From positions 7,750,001-7,814,000 of the forward strand of contig JAULSR010000002.1 in the NCBI GenBank assembly GCA_030512295.1: a stretch of 64,000 nucleotides of DNA. Direction: 5' to 3'. A program made the position numbers and the translations under genes. The notes below the pieces were generated by a model. It did no database searches, was not told the DNA's origin, and was given only the letters and a program-made list of their open reading frames with translations. Below, in pieces: positions 25,184 to 36,587 of the stretch; within the stretch, counting starts at the first letter, position 1, and every line of letters begins with the position of its first letter. The stretch comes from Bombardia bombarda (Eukaryota > Ascomycota > Sordariomycetes > Sordariales > Lasiosphaeriaceae).

Positions 25184-26652
25184 AAACCGAGGGCGGAGCC
25201 AAGGCGCGTAGGTCTTGTTTCGCTGAATAGACTTCATCCGCTTCCTAACCTCCGGATGGATCTCATATGTCTCCCGACCCCTCATATCCCGTGTGGCGAT
25301 GTAGAATTGAGTGTCAGGGGATTTGGGACGCGAGTTTCTCGCTGCGTGACATTTGTCTACTTCTTCCACACCATCCATAACGAAAACGGTAAATTCTAAG
25401 AAGAGGCAGCTTAGAGACCACATATCGTACTTGCGGGACCTCTTTACATTCTCTCCTTCTTTTAAAGACTCGGGCGGCGCGAACTCCCTAACGCCCCACG
25501 CGTTTCTGCTCCAGCTGTTCATTCACTGGTAATCTTCATGTGGAATCTCGCAAGTCCAACGTTGGTTATGCGTAGCGTGCCCCGGGGTTCGTTAGCTCTG
25601 TCAAGAAACAGCAGCATGTTTTCTGTTTGCAAGTCACCATGACGACCGTTTTCCTCGAATTTCAGCCCGCTAGCGCTAGGGGGGTTATGAAGCAATTTGA
25701 TACCGCCTGAGAGCCCCTTCATTTGCTTTAGGGCCCGAAGCATCATATCCGATGCCCTGCTCTTGGGGCTGCTGTCCGGCGTCTTCCAGAAATGTCGAAG
25801 ATCTCCACCCTCGGCCCATGGAAACAAGAAGAAGTAGTCCTGGCCCCTCTTGAACGAGGCAACAACCTTGATCAGATGGTTGTGTTTGAGACTTTGAATC
25901 TTGGTCAGGGCTTTTTGTTCCTGTTGAAAATCTTTTTGAATATTGGATGATAATTACTTGAGTGCCAATGGGGGATTACTGTCTTTCGTCTTTTGAGTGG
26001 CTTAGTTAACATAGTTCTCTTTATACAAACTACCCAGCTCAGTTGTCATGGGTCATAAGATGTAAATGGAACGTATAGGTGTCGGGTCCATTTTGAGATG
26101 GCCATGAGGTATCTTGACTCTGTGCACTTCGCTATAGAATAGTAGGTAGCCTTGAAATATCTCGCTGTCACAAGAAATTATAGGCAAGACACATTCAGCA
26201 TCAAGTTCCATACCTTATGCTCCGCATGACCAAAGCTAGGTGATAGGAAGAGCCACTGGACAACATCAAACTCGATGTAGTCGGCGAGAGAACGAGAGAA
26301 GGGCTCTCAATGATCCTCCTGTTACCAGCACTTGACTTGAACTTCATTGACGTCTTGTCAAACAGCATAGGAAGATATTTGTTGACCATCCTAGTTTGAA
26401 ATACTTTCATGAGAAAAGCATCAGGATCGTGACGGTGGCGATGCAAAAGGATTGCAATAACCCTTTTAGACTCTCTGTAATTTGGGTCGAGATTGTGTAA
26501 CTTCTTGGTGATCCTTGTATTGAATATTCGGTCGAGTTCGGTGTTGGGGACAAAGGCTTTGTTATTATAGGCATAGGCTGTTACCATACCTGTCGAATTG
26601 TACTAGGTTTTGCTATCTCATTTCTCAGGTCTTCAAATAGATTTCTTTCCAT
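25172..26652 (-). pseudogene. Inverted protein-kinase relic
   Basis: Read on the minus strand, an N-terminal exon starts at 26652 and joins through an intron to a leader region of the fungal kinase/HET type. Kinase-like sequence follows. There are frame changes near 26300 and stops in the segment before the catalytic core, including a TAA directly after the LALK that corresponds to the ATP-binding VAIK. The catalytic loop reads HGDLQTEN (Lys changed to Gln) and the DFG site reads NVGLA (Asp lost). A later segment keeps YDMWSLSC. It stops at 25172, where copy 1 of the kinase-HET unit ends. It is a third, more distant member of the same family and surely inactive. Confidence 0.65.
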
Positions 26653-26796
26653 AGCTCCGAAATGACCGCGATCTTGGTTTGGTACTCACAGCTTGACCAC
26701 AAGCAGTATGCTTCTTGAACGTCATGATTAGCAAGGCTCTTAGGGCAGTACGGAAACATCGTTTCTCGCTACATCTAAATTAGGTACCGGCTACTG

Positions 26797-26839
26797 GGCT
26801 CCCACTATACGCACTCCCGAGTGCGCGTTAGTTAGCATA
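26797..26839 (+). repeat. Left terminal inverted repeat of the MULE relic
   Basis: Begins GGCTCCCACTATACGCACTC and is repeated in inverse at 27519..27561 with a few mismatches. Confidence 0.65.
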
Positions 26840-27518
26840 ATAATCCACGCGCTCCTTAAGTTGTACCTCCAAAGGTCAACTCTCGACTTATTCGAAGTTT
26901 GGAAGTCGATCTACCTTGCGTTAAAGAACCAACTCGCAGAGCTAAAGGCAAATCAGGCAAAGCAGCATATTCGAACGCCTTTTAACCTCGATAAGAGTCT
27001 TTATAGGGCTGTTATTGGCTGGGTTTTACATGAAGTTTTGCGGAAGGTTGAAGAGTAGCGGAAGTTACGTATACAAGACCCTCCTCCGTCTCTAATTTGT
27101 ACAGGTACCTTCATACGTGTTTATGGGCTCCCGTGCTTACACGCCTTAGATGCACGCGGTAAAGAGCCTCTTCTCTTTGAAGACTTCCATTCCCACTGGC
27201 GTCTTATACGCAGTGGAGCTCCAATTCATTTTCTAGAGCCTCGGCGATTTGAGTCTCGGCAACAGCGAGACCAGCGAGACTAGCGAAAACTCCTAGAATC
27301 GAGCATTAGGCGTGAGCCTAGCCAATTTGAGGTCGTCGAGGCTATACGCACGGCTCCTACGTGTAGTAAATGCCATATAGTTGGTCATAGACGGGGCGCT
27401 AGGGCGTGCCCGCAGCGATATGTAGCAGATTAGGTAGCTAGTTGTAAGGTGAAGAGAGCGTTGGCCGCGTTGGCCGCGATTTAGGAGTTGCGGGGTTATT
27501 CAGTTGACTAAGCGGAAT

Positions 27519-27561
27519 TCTGCTGACTAACGCGCACTCGAGAGTGCGTATAGTGGGAGCC
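27519..27561 (-). repeat. Right terminal inverted repeat of the MULE relic
   Basis: Reverse complement of the left end. The inner part reads GCTGACTAACGCGCACT on the plus strand. Confidence 0.65.
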
Positions 27562-27570
27562 CGACTACAG

Positions 27571-27969
27571 CGGCTAAACCAAAATTTTCCTATCTTGGAA
27601 GAGCCTGGCCCCTCGTGCAGCATTTCCATGCATTCATTCGAGGACTGCATGGAATTTGCCACTACCATGCAGGCCAAGACCTATACCGCCGCTTGTAGGC
27701 GCGGATTCTGGCGAAGGAGGGCGAGATGCTACTACCATTTGCCCTTGAGCTGGAGCCTTGTCGAAGTTCATGCATATGCGGACTTCGGTCGGCTCAGAAG
27801 ACGATAATATTTCGGCACCAGATTAAATGGCGGTTTAATAACTCCTGAGTTAGCTGCGTCTGCGGATATTGCCTGACAGAGCCCTCAACCCAGACTTTGG
27901 CACCCTCTGCGTGCAGATCTGGTAATCTTTGACCACAAGCCGTGCCTGCCACCACGAATACCTGCTATC
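27571..27969. other. Region between the MULE relic and kinase copy 2
   Basis: About 400 bases upstream of the kinase start. An open frame to 27807 has no recognised motif; it starts inside the transposon end, so it is unlikely to be a gene as it stands. It could be a fragment of a gene disrupted by rearrangement. The kinase promoter should lie at the right end. Confidence 0.4.
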
Positions 27970-30096
27970 ATGCCTTCCTGGCTAAAGCGAAGGTTCCGCG
28001 GCGCCAGTCTCGCTACAGGAAGCAATGCTCATGACGGGGATCTCGTTGAGGTCCTCTACGAAAAGCACACTAGCAGCAAATTCGCCAATAATGATGTCGA
28101 ATACTGGCCCCGCAATATCATTCACGACTTCATTACGGAGGAGACCGTGCGTCATGAGCTGAGTAAAACCAAAGGAAAGCCTAAATCGAAAGAGGACGTG
28201 GTGAAGTTCATACTTGAGGGCCATGGGAGAATGCTATTTACCCTTGCAGTTGTCACAGCTAAGCACCAACCTGACAAGATGTTAGAAATCATGAGATTTT
28301 TCATGGGACAGAAAGACAGGACCGTGTCTCCCGAGGTTATCATCAATGAACCAAACTGGCTTATACCAGAAGACCTGAAAGAACGTGATAGGAGGTTATG
28401 GAATATAATGCTGGCTAAGGATTGTTGTGAGTATCAATGGAAAGTCTTGGTGCCGATATTTTCGACTGAGCAGGCCTACTATAACTTTGGCAAGCGGACC
28501 ATTCTGCCTTTCACTTCCCTCAGCACCGTTGACGAGGGTCGTGGTGGATTCAGCAAAGTGCACCAAGTCGAGATACAGCCGGGTCACTTCGACGACCCAT
28601 CTCGTTCGGTAAGTTGTTGTGTCTTCTTTTTATGAATCGTTATCTAGGTATGCATGTGCTAACATGGTTATTGGCAGCGATCCGAATGGCCAAAATGCTT
28701 TGCGGTAAAGGAGATTATACCACCCGATGCAGAGGAGCGTCAAAAGATCACACAGAGCTTTGGAAATGAGGCAAGGACCCTGAAGAAAATGAACAACGAT
28801 AACAGTACCAGCAATCACATCATTCGCTTCATCACAGCCTTCACCATGGGTAACATCGGGTCGCCTAAGGATTACTACCTCATCTTCGAATGGGCCGACG
28901 GGGGAAGCCTTGAAGACCTCTTTTCCAAGGAGCTGGTGCCCGTCCTGAGCGGGGAGCTCGTGAAACATGTGGCCGTCCAACTGCGCGGCCTGGCTGGTGC
29001 CCTGAAGGCAACCCATGACGCCGGCATCCGGCACGGGGACTTGAAGCCTGGCAATATATTACGATTTTGCGCCACCGAGGAAAACATAATCGGAACCCTC
29101 AAGATCGGCGACTGGGGGTTGGCCAGATATCACAGCGAGGCCACAGTGTTGCGAAAAGAAAAGGGTCACCACACAACCACCAGGTACGGCACCCCGTTTT
29201 ACGAGCCACCAGAGGTTGAGCTCAATGATGTAAAGCTTCTGGGCCGCCAGTACGATGTGTGGTCCATGGGATGCATTATCTTGGAAATCATGATCTGGCT
29301 TCTGTACAACCACAGTGGCGTCCAGCAGTTTCATGCTGATGTCAAGGGCGACTCAAAGAATGGGGAGCCATGTTACGAGTGTGAGCCTGCCACGGGAACA
29401 GACACTGGGCTACCATCTAAAGCCAAACTGAGGCCTATAGTTCTGCAGTGGATGGATTATATCGAGAAGGAGCCTATTTGCGATCAGAAAACCGCTCTCG
29501 GCGCCCTTTTGACACTTGTCAAGAACAGCCTTCTTGTTGTTGAATTGCCCAAACTCATGGGGGAAACGAGGGAAACGAGGGACATAGGATATTTGGACCC
29601 TTCAGTAGCGGAACCATCGTCTTCACAGCTAGCAGAGGCCCAAGCGACCCCTAGGTTTACGGCTTTGCTTCAGGCACCCACCGTCATCGGCGAGCCCATG
29701 GTCAGAGGATTAGCTCGGGCCAGGGCTACCTCTGAGGAGCTGGTGAGGAAAATGGCCGACGATATCCTCGACGACGAGGATCGCTCCGAAGATTACTGGC
29801 TTAGCGAAGGTCTTCGACGGCCAATGCCATCATTCACCATTGCATTGCCACAGAAGTTACTGTCACCCCAACCGTCATCGCGGCAAGTGGCCACTCGTGA
29901 TCAGAGATTTGTAAGTTTTGCATCACACCATCCAAATTACATACATCCATTTAAATTTCGACTGCTTCTTCGTGCTATAAATCTTACACCAGCTAACCCG
30001 TCTTTGATAGCTTGTATGTGCCCGTTCTATCCTTTCAGTTTAGTGTGTGGCTTCAGAGAGGTAACTAAACAAACTACGTGGATTGATAGGATGTAA
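27970..30096 (+). CDS. Fungal protein kinase with N-terminal family-specific leader (kinase-HET unit, copy 2)
   Basis: Exons 27970..28608 and 28678..30096 join in phase 0 and give up to 685 residues. The leader (about 1-180) is the helical region seen in fungal kinases that neighbour HET genes. The kinase domain is complete: glycine loop GRGGFSKV (about 188), FAVKE with Lys224, the helix C Glu in FGNEART, catalytic loop HGDLKPGN (Asp334), metal-binding IGDWGL (Asp358, DWG instead of DFG), YEPPE and YDVWSMGC. It should be a Ser/Thr kinase in the cytosol. The C-terminus is uncertain. A GTAAGT follows codon TTT near 29911, so the true transcript may splice onward into the HET segment at 30541 and make one kinase-HET protein. 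It is a duplicate of 22841..24578. Confidence 0.75.
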
Positions 30097-30540
30097 GCGG
30101 ATCGAATCCTCAGATATGAAAGGATATCTGTTAATTACTTGCTACAGTATGTAAGTAAATCCAAGGCGCCCTTTAACAGCCGAGCATTCCAGTTAACCGG
30201 AAGGGGAATCTCTTGATAGAAGGTGCGTCCATTACACGTCTCCCACCTACAAACCGCTGTGGAGCACAACTATTGAACTATGCTAACATCATTGGGTGGT
30301 ATCAGCATGTAAGGTCCCCATTTAATTGAGCTATTAACGTTGCAGAGTGCAATCTCTTCAATGTCTAACACAGGCAAATTGCCGGTATCTCCTATAGCCA
30401 GTAAGTTAAGCGCCGTTATTGCTTTCCGTTGGTAGTTTAGAACTGACTCGTCTGGTATTAGAAAGTACGTTGGGAACCCTAATGAAATTTTGCAATCCCT
30501 GGCTTTTTAGCGGTACCAAGGTCTGTTGACAAGATTACAG

Positions 30541-32618
30541 CTCGACAATGTATGGGACACTCACCTTGACAACGACTTTGCCTCCAAGGTGCTCTCACGA
30601 ATCCGAGATTCACCAACACTTTCGCTACCCAAGCTTCGTGAGCCAGCTAACCTCTGCAGCAACTGCCAAAAGTTTGACTTCTTCAGCACACTCGGATTCG
30701 CAGTAGAGTACAGCCCTGGTGAACTCAAAGCGTTGGCCAGACGCTGTGAACTCTGTAGCTTGTTCTGGAAAACAGCTAAGCGATACAACGGAGCTGAGCT
30801 GGGTATCAGAATTCAGTTCGAGAGAGTAAAGTCTGCGCTAAGGATCAATGGCGCTGCCCAGCCAGTTCTTTCGATTTGTTACAGCCTTGGTAGAGCAGAT
30901 CCTATGTTTACGGTGCTTACGTCTTTGTTTCTATCGCTAACTGGCACTGGCGTAACATAGATTCATGGCCCAAAGACGAAACTCAGATTGGTCTTCCCAA
31001 ACTTCCATACGCCGGCAGCCCAGCCCATTTTGACATCATTCAACAATGGTTAGAGACCTGTAAAACGACAAAAGACTGCATCCCAACTGCCAGGCATCAG
31101 ACGCCACACCCAAATCCATGCCAATACGAGTCATCAATGTGGGCCGGGACGGGGACGAGTCTGTCCGCCTCTGGAAGCCGAGTCCGGAAGACAAGGAAGA
31201 TTACATTGCCTTGTCATACTCCTGGGGCCACCAGCCGTATTTTGTGACCACCGTGGAAACTCTTAAGAAACACATGGAGGGAATAAACATTGTTGATCTC
31301 CCTGCGACCTTTCGAGATGCTATCGCCATAACTCGGGCCCTCGGCAAGCGGTATTTGTGGATTGATGGTCTTTGCATTATCCAAGGGCCCGGTGGAGATT
31401 TCCATTTACAGGCAAAAAGCATGGAGACGGTGTTCAGCTCTGCGTACTGTGTCTTAGCAGCCAGTCGGGCGCACCATCAAGCAAATGGGTTTCTAGGCCC
31501 ACGGCGCGAGCGAGACTACGTGACCATCAAAGAGAAAGGGCCGAGGGCTCCGCGCTTCTACATCTGCGAAAACATCGACAACTTTTGATCTCGACATACT
31601 CAATGGTCATCTCAACAAGCGAGGATGGGTACTCCAAGAACATGCACTGGCTCGACGCACTATCTTTTTTTCAGAGCACCAAACGTACTGGGAGTGTGGG
31701 GACGGAGTCCGTTGTGAGACGTTGACACGGATGACCAAGTAAGTCTGTCCAAGGCGCGAACACCCATACACATACTCTCACTCATTCCCCATGAACACGA
31801 GGCCACACTGACATGGTTCGCCCACCCTGAAGTAACCTAGCGGCCTTCCTCGGGGACTCTCATTTCCCCAACATTATCATGTCTGCAAGCCAAGGGGAGA
31901 AGATTATCCGGCTGCTGAATCTTTTCAAGACATACTCAAGTCTCGCCTTCACAAACCCTCGTGACCCCCCCACTGCCGTGGATGGTATCCAAAACCGCCT
32001 GCTCAAGGCATTCAAAACCCAGGGTAGATACGGCATCTTTGGCCAAGACGTCGACGAGAGCAACAAAAACAACAATCTAGGACAACGCGGCCTCCTGAGG
32101 CGGACCCTACTGTGGCATCGTCGTCACGAAAACAAGGATACCCTGGTTCCTATTGATTTCCCCCCGGCGAAGAAGTGCCGTCATGGTCTTGGATGGCGTA
32201 TGTCGGCGAGATTGAGTTTCTCCAGCCCGGGTTTGGGAGCGCCGACTGGATGTACTTTCGCCCGCCATGGTCTGGTACTGCCGCCGCTGGGGTAAAGAAG
32301 GGCCAGGTCACGCTGCTGCAATCACGGCCAGGGGACGACGCAGGTTATCACGGCAACGTGCCGGCACTCGAGGGCAAAGTTCATGATATCTTACCTGGAG
32401 CGAAAGATGATGTATCGGGCAAGCTGTATTATGACGAGTCCAGACAAGCTCCAATGGGGGACTCAGGTTCACAATGCCTCGTCCTGGCCGTCGAAAAGGG
32501 GAGCCAGGCAATCGAATCCCGACGACACTACTTTATTCTCATCCAGCCACTGCCGACGGGTGCTTCACTGCGGGCGGCCAAGCCAATCCGTGACGGTGTA
32601 CAGAAGGGTTGGTGCTAG
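30541..32618 (+). pseudogene. HET-domain gene downstream of the kinase, with several frameshifts
   Basis: An acceptor at 30539-30540 opens a cysteine-rich pre-HET segment (CSNCQKFDFF, CELCSLF). A 71-bp intron follows at 30890..30960, then the HET domain: ALSYSWG, RYLWIDGLCIIQ, AYCVLAAS and RGWVLQE. HET domains trigger heterokaryon-incompatibility cell death in filamentous fungi. The frame does not hold. Shifts are needed at about 31082-31118, 31571-31590 and 32171-32178, and probably one around the 31740-31840 intron. Each is a one- or two-base change with no room for an intron. The tail keeps PSWSWMAYVGEI. It is either a recently broken gene or a poorly assembled one. It may once have been the C-terminal half of the kinase protein upstream. 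Confidence 0.7.
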
Positions 32619-34761
32619 ATATTTACCCGGCCGGTGGATTTCCTTGGAGGGACATGTAGCTACGATTATTTGAAGAGGTCAGACTAGACTCTGATAGTTA
32701 GTACTGCACTGCAATACATCTTTGTTTTACCTGCTGTGGGGGCCGTTAATATCTCGCGTAGAACATCAGGACATTCCCCAATCATGTCCCCCAGTTTACG
32801 ACAGACAGGGCCATAATCCTACCTGCCCTCTTCACTACCGTCATGAAACCTATCAGGATAACCGATCTTCATACACTAGGATGTATGCATCTCGCTACCC
32901 GCCTGTAGAAGAGTTGGTCCAGTAGTTGGGCCGCAGCCAGCGGCACAATAGACCCAGCCACGCCGCGTAACATCGAACGGTACATGCAGTGTTCCAGCGA
33001 GGTGTCGGAGTTGTTCAGTTAGGTACCTTAGGGTCGGGCACGGTGCAGATGTTGGTTGTCAAGGAGGTACTACATGTGTTTTGTCGTCTTGTCATGCTTC
33101 TAATATCGACTTTCTCGGAGGAATGACTTCCAACATCGACTCACTCGGCGGGATGACCTCCAAGCATTGCTACCTAAGGTACCTACATACCTACCTACGT
33201 ATACTTTGGGCAGGTGGCGAGCTTCCACATTATTCTTCGTCTAGAATCGGTCCGTTGATGCAGGGTTCTTGTGGAATGAATAGGTTCTGGGATTTCTCAT
33301 TACTAAGGCGCGATGAGCCTTGTTTGCTACTGCTTGGGTACTTTAGACTTAATGTGCTACTTTATGGGCCGATAGTGGTTGTCAACACCACGGCGTGAGC
33401 ATATCTCAACCGACATTTCTGCGCACACACCCGTGTGCATCCTGCATACGCCCATGCCCAGTCCATGGATGCCGACATGCACTAGCTAGCAGGGATTATT
33501 CTCTGGGCCGCCTCAGCCCTAGACCACCCTCTCGATTCCCGAACCCTCACTACTGTGTACTAGCGAGACTCCCCAGTCTGGTTCCCCCCGCCTCAGGTCT
33601 TAGTGGTAAAACGGATTCCCTGCACTTGTCACAGATGGATCAGTATCAATGCAAGTCAATCGGTTTTTTTGGGTTCCAACGCAGCGGACTAGAACTGACG
33701 AGGTAGTGCTATATGCAACAGCTGCAGGCATAACCACACTGCCTTTGCGCTCCTTTGAACCTGTTTTGCAAGCCAGAGCAGTAGGAAATACGCCAGGATG
33801 CTCAGCAAAGAAGCTATAACGGCTGTACCCGACCGTTGAAAGGACGTCATGTCGAGGCTTTTGTGTTCTGTTGGCTGTGACATGGTGGACCGGCCCGTAC
33901 TATATGCCGTACCTGGGTATGTAGTGGCGGGCAATAGGTATGTGACTGGAGTTGACTGTCCAAGTGGTGATGGGCTAGCGTGCGATGTGGATCTGCCAGG
34001 GGATTGCTAGGAAGTTAGTTAGGGGACAAAACCTAATGGGCCTCCCGTCGGATTCTCTTCTCTCCTGATATAGGGGATGCGATCGTAGCGCCGGTCGGCT
34101 GTCCGCATCGCTTTGATTTCTGTTTCCTTGTCAAATCCCCACACCATCTTTGGAGACTGGAAGAATACATAAACTTCTCACATGATAAAGGAGCACACGC
34201 CAGAATGCGGTGGGTTGCACGCTAACTACAAAAGAATATCGAAAGCTGAACTGTGCCACTCCAAAGCCAGCAGCATACATACCAGACTTGCCAGGTTTAC
34301 CGCCGCAGTCGTGCGTGTTTGTTTGGTAATCAACCTACCAAGTAGGCACAAGTATGCACCCTAAGGACCAGTGTATTTCGACTTCAGATGGATACACCTA
34401 CGTGAGCAGGTACAACCAAGTACCTGAAATAAATCAATGCTTTACAAACAGATTTACCATTTTTCGCATGTATTCTACTATTTTTGGAGTCCGATCTTTC
34501 CCTTACCCTATCTCTCAATGGCATGTGTTTTCTACCAAAACGGCCTCATCGGGTTTGCTGTCCTATGGCGGTGCACCTGCATGGGAACAAGTATTGCCCC
34601 TGATCGACGTTTTCCACAACACGTAGATTGTATAACTTATTGTTTACATTGCATTTTACCTACTAACAACTATAAACGACCTTCAAGTGCTGTGTCCACG
34701 TTCACTGCAGCAAGCCAGCCTTTACCAAACCTCATTGATTAGGTACCATAGACTTGACATA
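32619..34761. other. Long intergenic region between the immunity-type island and the P450 cluster
   Basis: About 2.1 kb without a gene I can support. It holds runs of ACCT/ACCTA (for example 33178..33200), a 30-bp imperfect tandem pair (33102..33161), and a weak minus-strand frame (34013..33689) that would encode a Ser/Thr-rich stretch plus one hydrophobic segment. It marks the break between two functional neighbourhoods. Confidence 0.45.
33102..33161 (+). repeat. 30-bp tandem duplication, two units
   Basis: The units at 33102..33131 and 33132..33161 match at 24 of 30 positions. Each contains ATCGACT and a ...ATGAC.TCC end. Confidence 0.6.
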
Positions 34762-36587
34762 ATGTTTATTTCAGAAATCCTTGTTGGCCATACCACGGGT
34801 GTCCAGGGCATCGTTCTCTTCATCTTGTTACTCCCCATTCTGTCTATTGTCAGCTCGACACTCCGCTTCAGAGCTGCATCCAGAACGCAAGGAGACAATC
34901 AGGCTCCCCCGACAATTCCCTATTTGCTGCCACTTCTGTTTCACGCCATACCTTTGGCTTGGAACCCTTTTCAGTTTGTCACAAAAGCCCTGTGAGCTTT
35001 GTTTGCAATCCATCAACACCACTTACGCGCGATGCTGATGGTTATGAACCCAAGGGCACGGTATGGATGGGAACGACCGCTGCGCATTCGAGTCGGCTGG
35101 CTCAGCATGACGATCGTCTCCAACCCAGCGCACATTTCAGCAATATTTCGCTCGTCCAAACAGCTGACGAGCAAACCGGCCACCTTATTTGCTCTACAGT
35201 ATCTTCTTGGCGTGTCTACAGACGTGCTACCATTCTATGCTGCCGACAACTCGGGAATGGCGTCCACCCCAGCCAAGGGGAGCACAGTCGAGCACGTCGA
35301 CAGGATAGACTTCCACCAGGCGAGGACAGCGCAAAAGTTCCTCTCCAGCCAACATCTCGCCCACCTCTCCACCCGCTATCTAGAGACACTGGAACGCTAC
35401 CTCAACTCGTTGGACGTGGGCGGCTCGACGCCGGGCGAATGGGTCGAGTACGCTGACCTGTTCCACTTTCTCCAGACAAACGTTGCACCGGCCGTCATAG
35501 AAACCATGATGGGGTCCAAACTGCTCGAGATGAGCCCTAACTTGATCCGGGACTTTTGGGCGTTTGACTCCAACTTGCCCAAGCTCATGCGCTGCTTTCC
35601 TCGCTGGCTGATCCCGGCAGCGTTTCGAGCGCGGGATGGCCTCAAGGATAGCATCAAAGCCTGGCACGCCTATGGAAATGCCCAGTCCGACTGCTCCAAG
35701 ATCGAGAGCGAAGACCCAGAGTGGGAGCCGTACCTTGGCAGTAAGCTTGTCAGGGCACGGCAGAACTACTCTCTCAAGATGGCAGCCATGAATGACGACT
35801 CACGGGCGGCTGAGGATCTGGGACTCATGATGGCGTAAGTGTTTCTTTTCTGTCTCTTTCTTTTTCCTATTTTTCTTGTCTGTTCAGTCTGGAGCTAATG
35901 TGAAGGAATCGATGCACACTCAACAGATCAAACGGAAATGCAGTGCCCTGCGTGTTCTGGTTTATTTACGAGGCCCTGAGAAACGAGGCGCTGCGGCAGC
36001 AGTTGACGATTGAAGCCAGCGAGTGCGTCAGGCCAGACAGCACGATTGACGCAGCCAAGCTAGTCACGCAACCCCTATTGCAGTCAGCCTATGCAGAGGT
36101 CTTGCGCCTCCGCGTCGGTATTGGCATGACGCGGGTGAGCGAGTCCGAGCCATTCAGTCTCGGCGGATACCAGATCCCAAAGGGCGAGTCCTGTCTCATC
36201 TTCAGTCGGCACCCCGCCTTCAACGAAGAGGCATGGCAAGCAGCGGGGAGGCCAAGCGCTGTAACAGGTGCCCCGCTAGAAGAGTTCCATGCCGACCGCT
36301 TTCTGGTTCCCAAGAAAGATGAGGAGCTGGGTGGTCTCGAGTTCTCACTGGATGGGCTGGCTGGGCTGTGGCTTCCCTATGGCGGGGGTCAGCGCATGTG
36401 TCCGGGCCGTCACTTTGCTAAGAGCGAGATAATCAGCACATTTGCCCTGCTCACTAGTCGCTACGACATGGAGTTGATGGAGGGGGTTGCTGTGGAGCCC
36501 GACTTGAGATGGTTCCCCGTCGGCGCTCTTCCGCCTGCGGGCAAACTCCCGTTTCGGATGAGGAGGAAAGGCTCAAAGGGTGCTTGA
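34762..36587 (+). CDS. Cytochrome P450, CYP7/CYP8-like (group IV) type
   Basis: Exons 34762..34991, 35055..35834 and 35927..36587 give 556 residues with phases in agreement. An N-terminal membrane anchor (IVLFILLLPILSIV) is followed by a proline-rich hinge. Conserved parts are the helix K motif EVLR and the heme loop PYGGGQRMCPGRHFAK, whose Cys ligates the iron. The segment YAADNSG is shared with the P450 at 42857..44757, so the two are related. It should be a microsomal monooxygenase that needs an NADPH-P450 reductase; the substrate is unknown. It is the leftmost gene of the P450/transporter group. Confidence 0.85.

Larger units (their letters stand above)
26797..27561 (+). mobile_element. 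Deleted Mutator-like (MULE) DNA transposon relic with terminal inverted repeats
   Basis: A 765-bp element. Inverted ends of about 42 bp start GGCTCCCACTATACGCACT on both strands and differ at only a few positions. Flanking 9-mers CGGCTACTG (26788..26796) and CGACTACAG (27562..27570) match at 7 of 9 bases, as for a worn 9-bp target duplication, the size usual for MULEs. Inside on the plus strand is the C-terminal end of a transposase: a SWIM-like segment (GLPCLHALDARG), a conserved HSHWRL segment, and a zinc-knuckle-like CSKCHIVGHRRGARACP. At least three TAG codons interrupt it where CAG (Gln) would fit. The N-terminal transposase domain is absent. Confidence 0.7.

Noticed and set aside
27544..27807. 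Open frame after the MULE relic
   Set aside because: It begins inside the transposon end and shows no motif.
33689..34013. Minus-strand frame with Ser/Thr-rich part and one hydrophobic segment
   Set aside because: No good start context, no family match and no supporting neighbour; it could be the last exon of an unseen gene, but I cannot support it.
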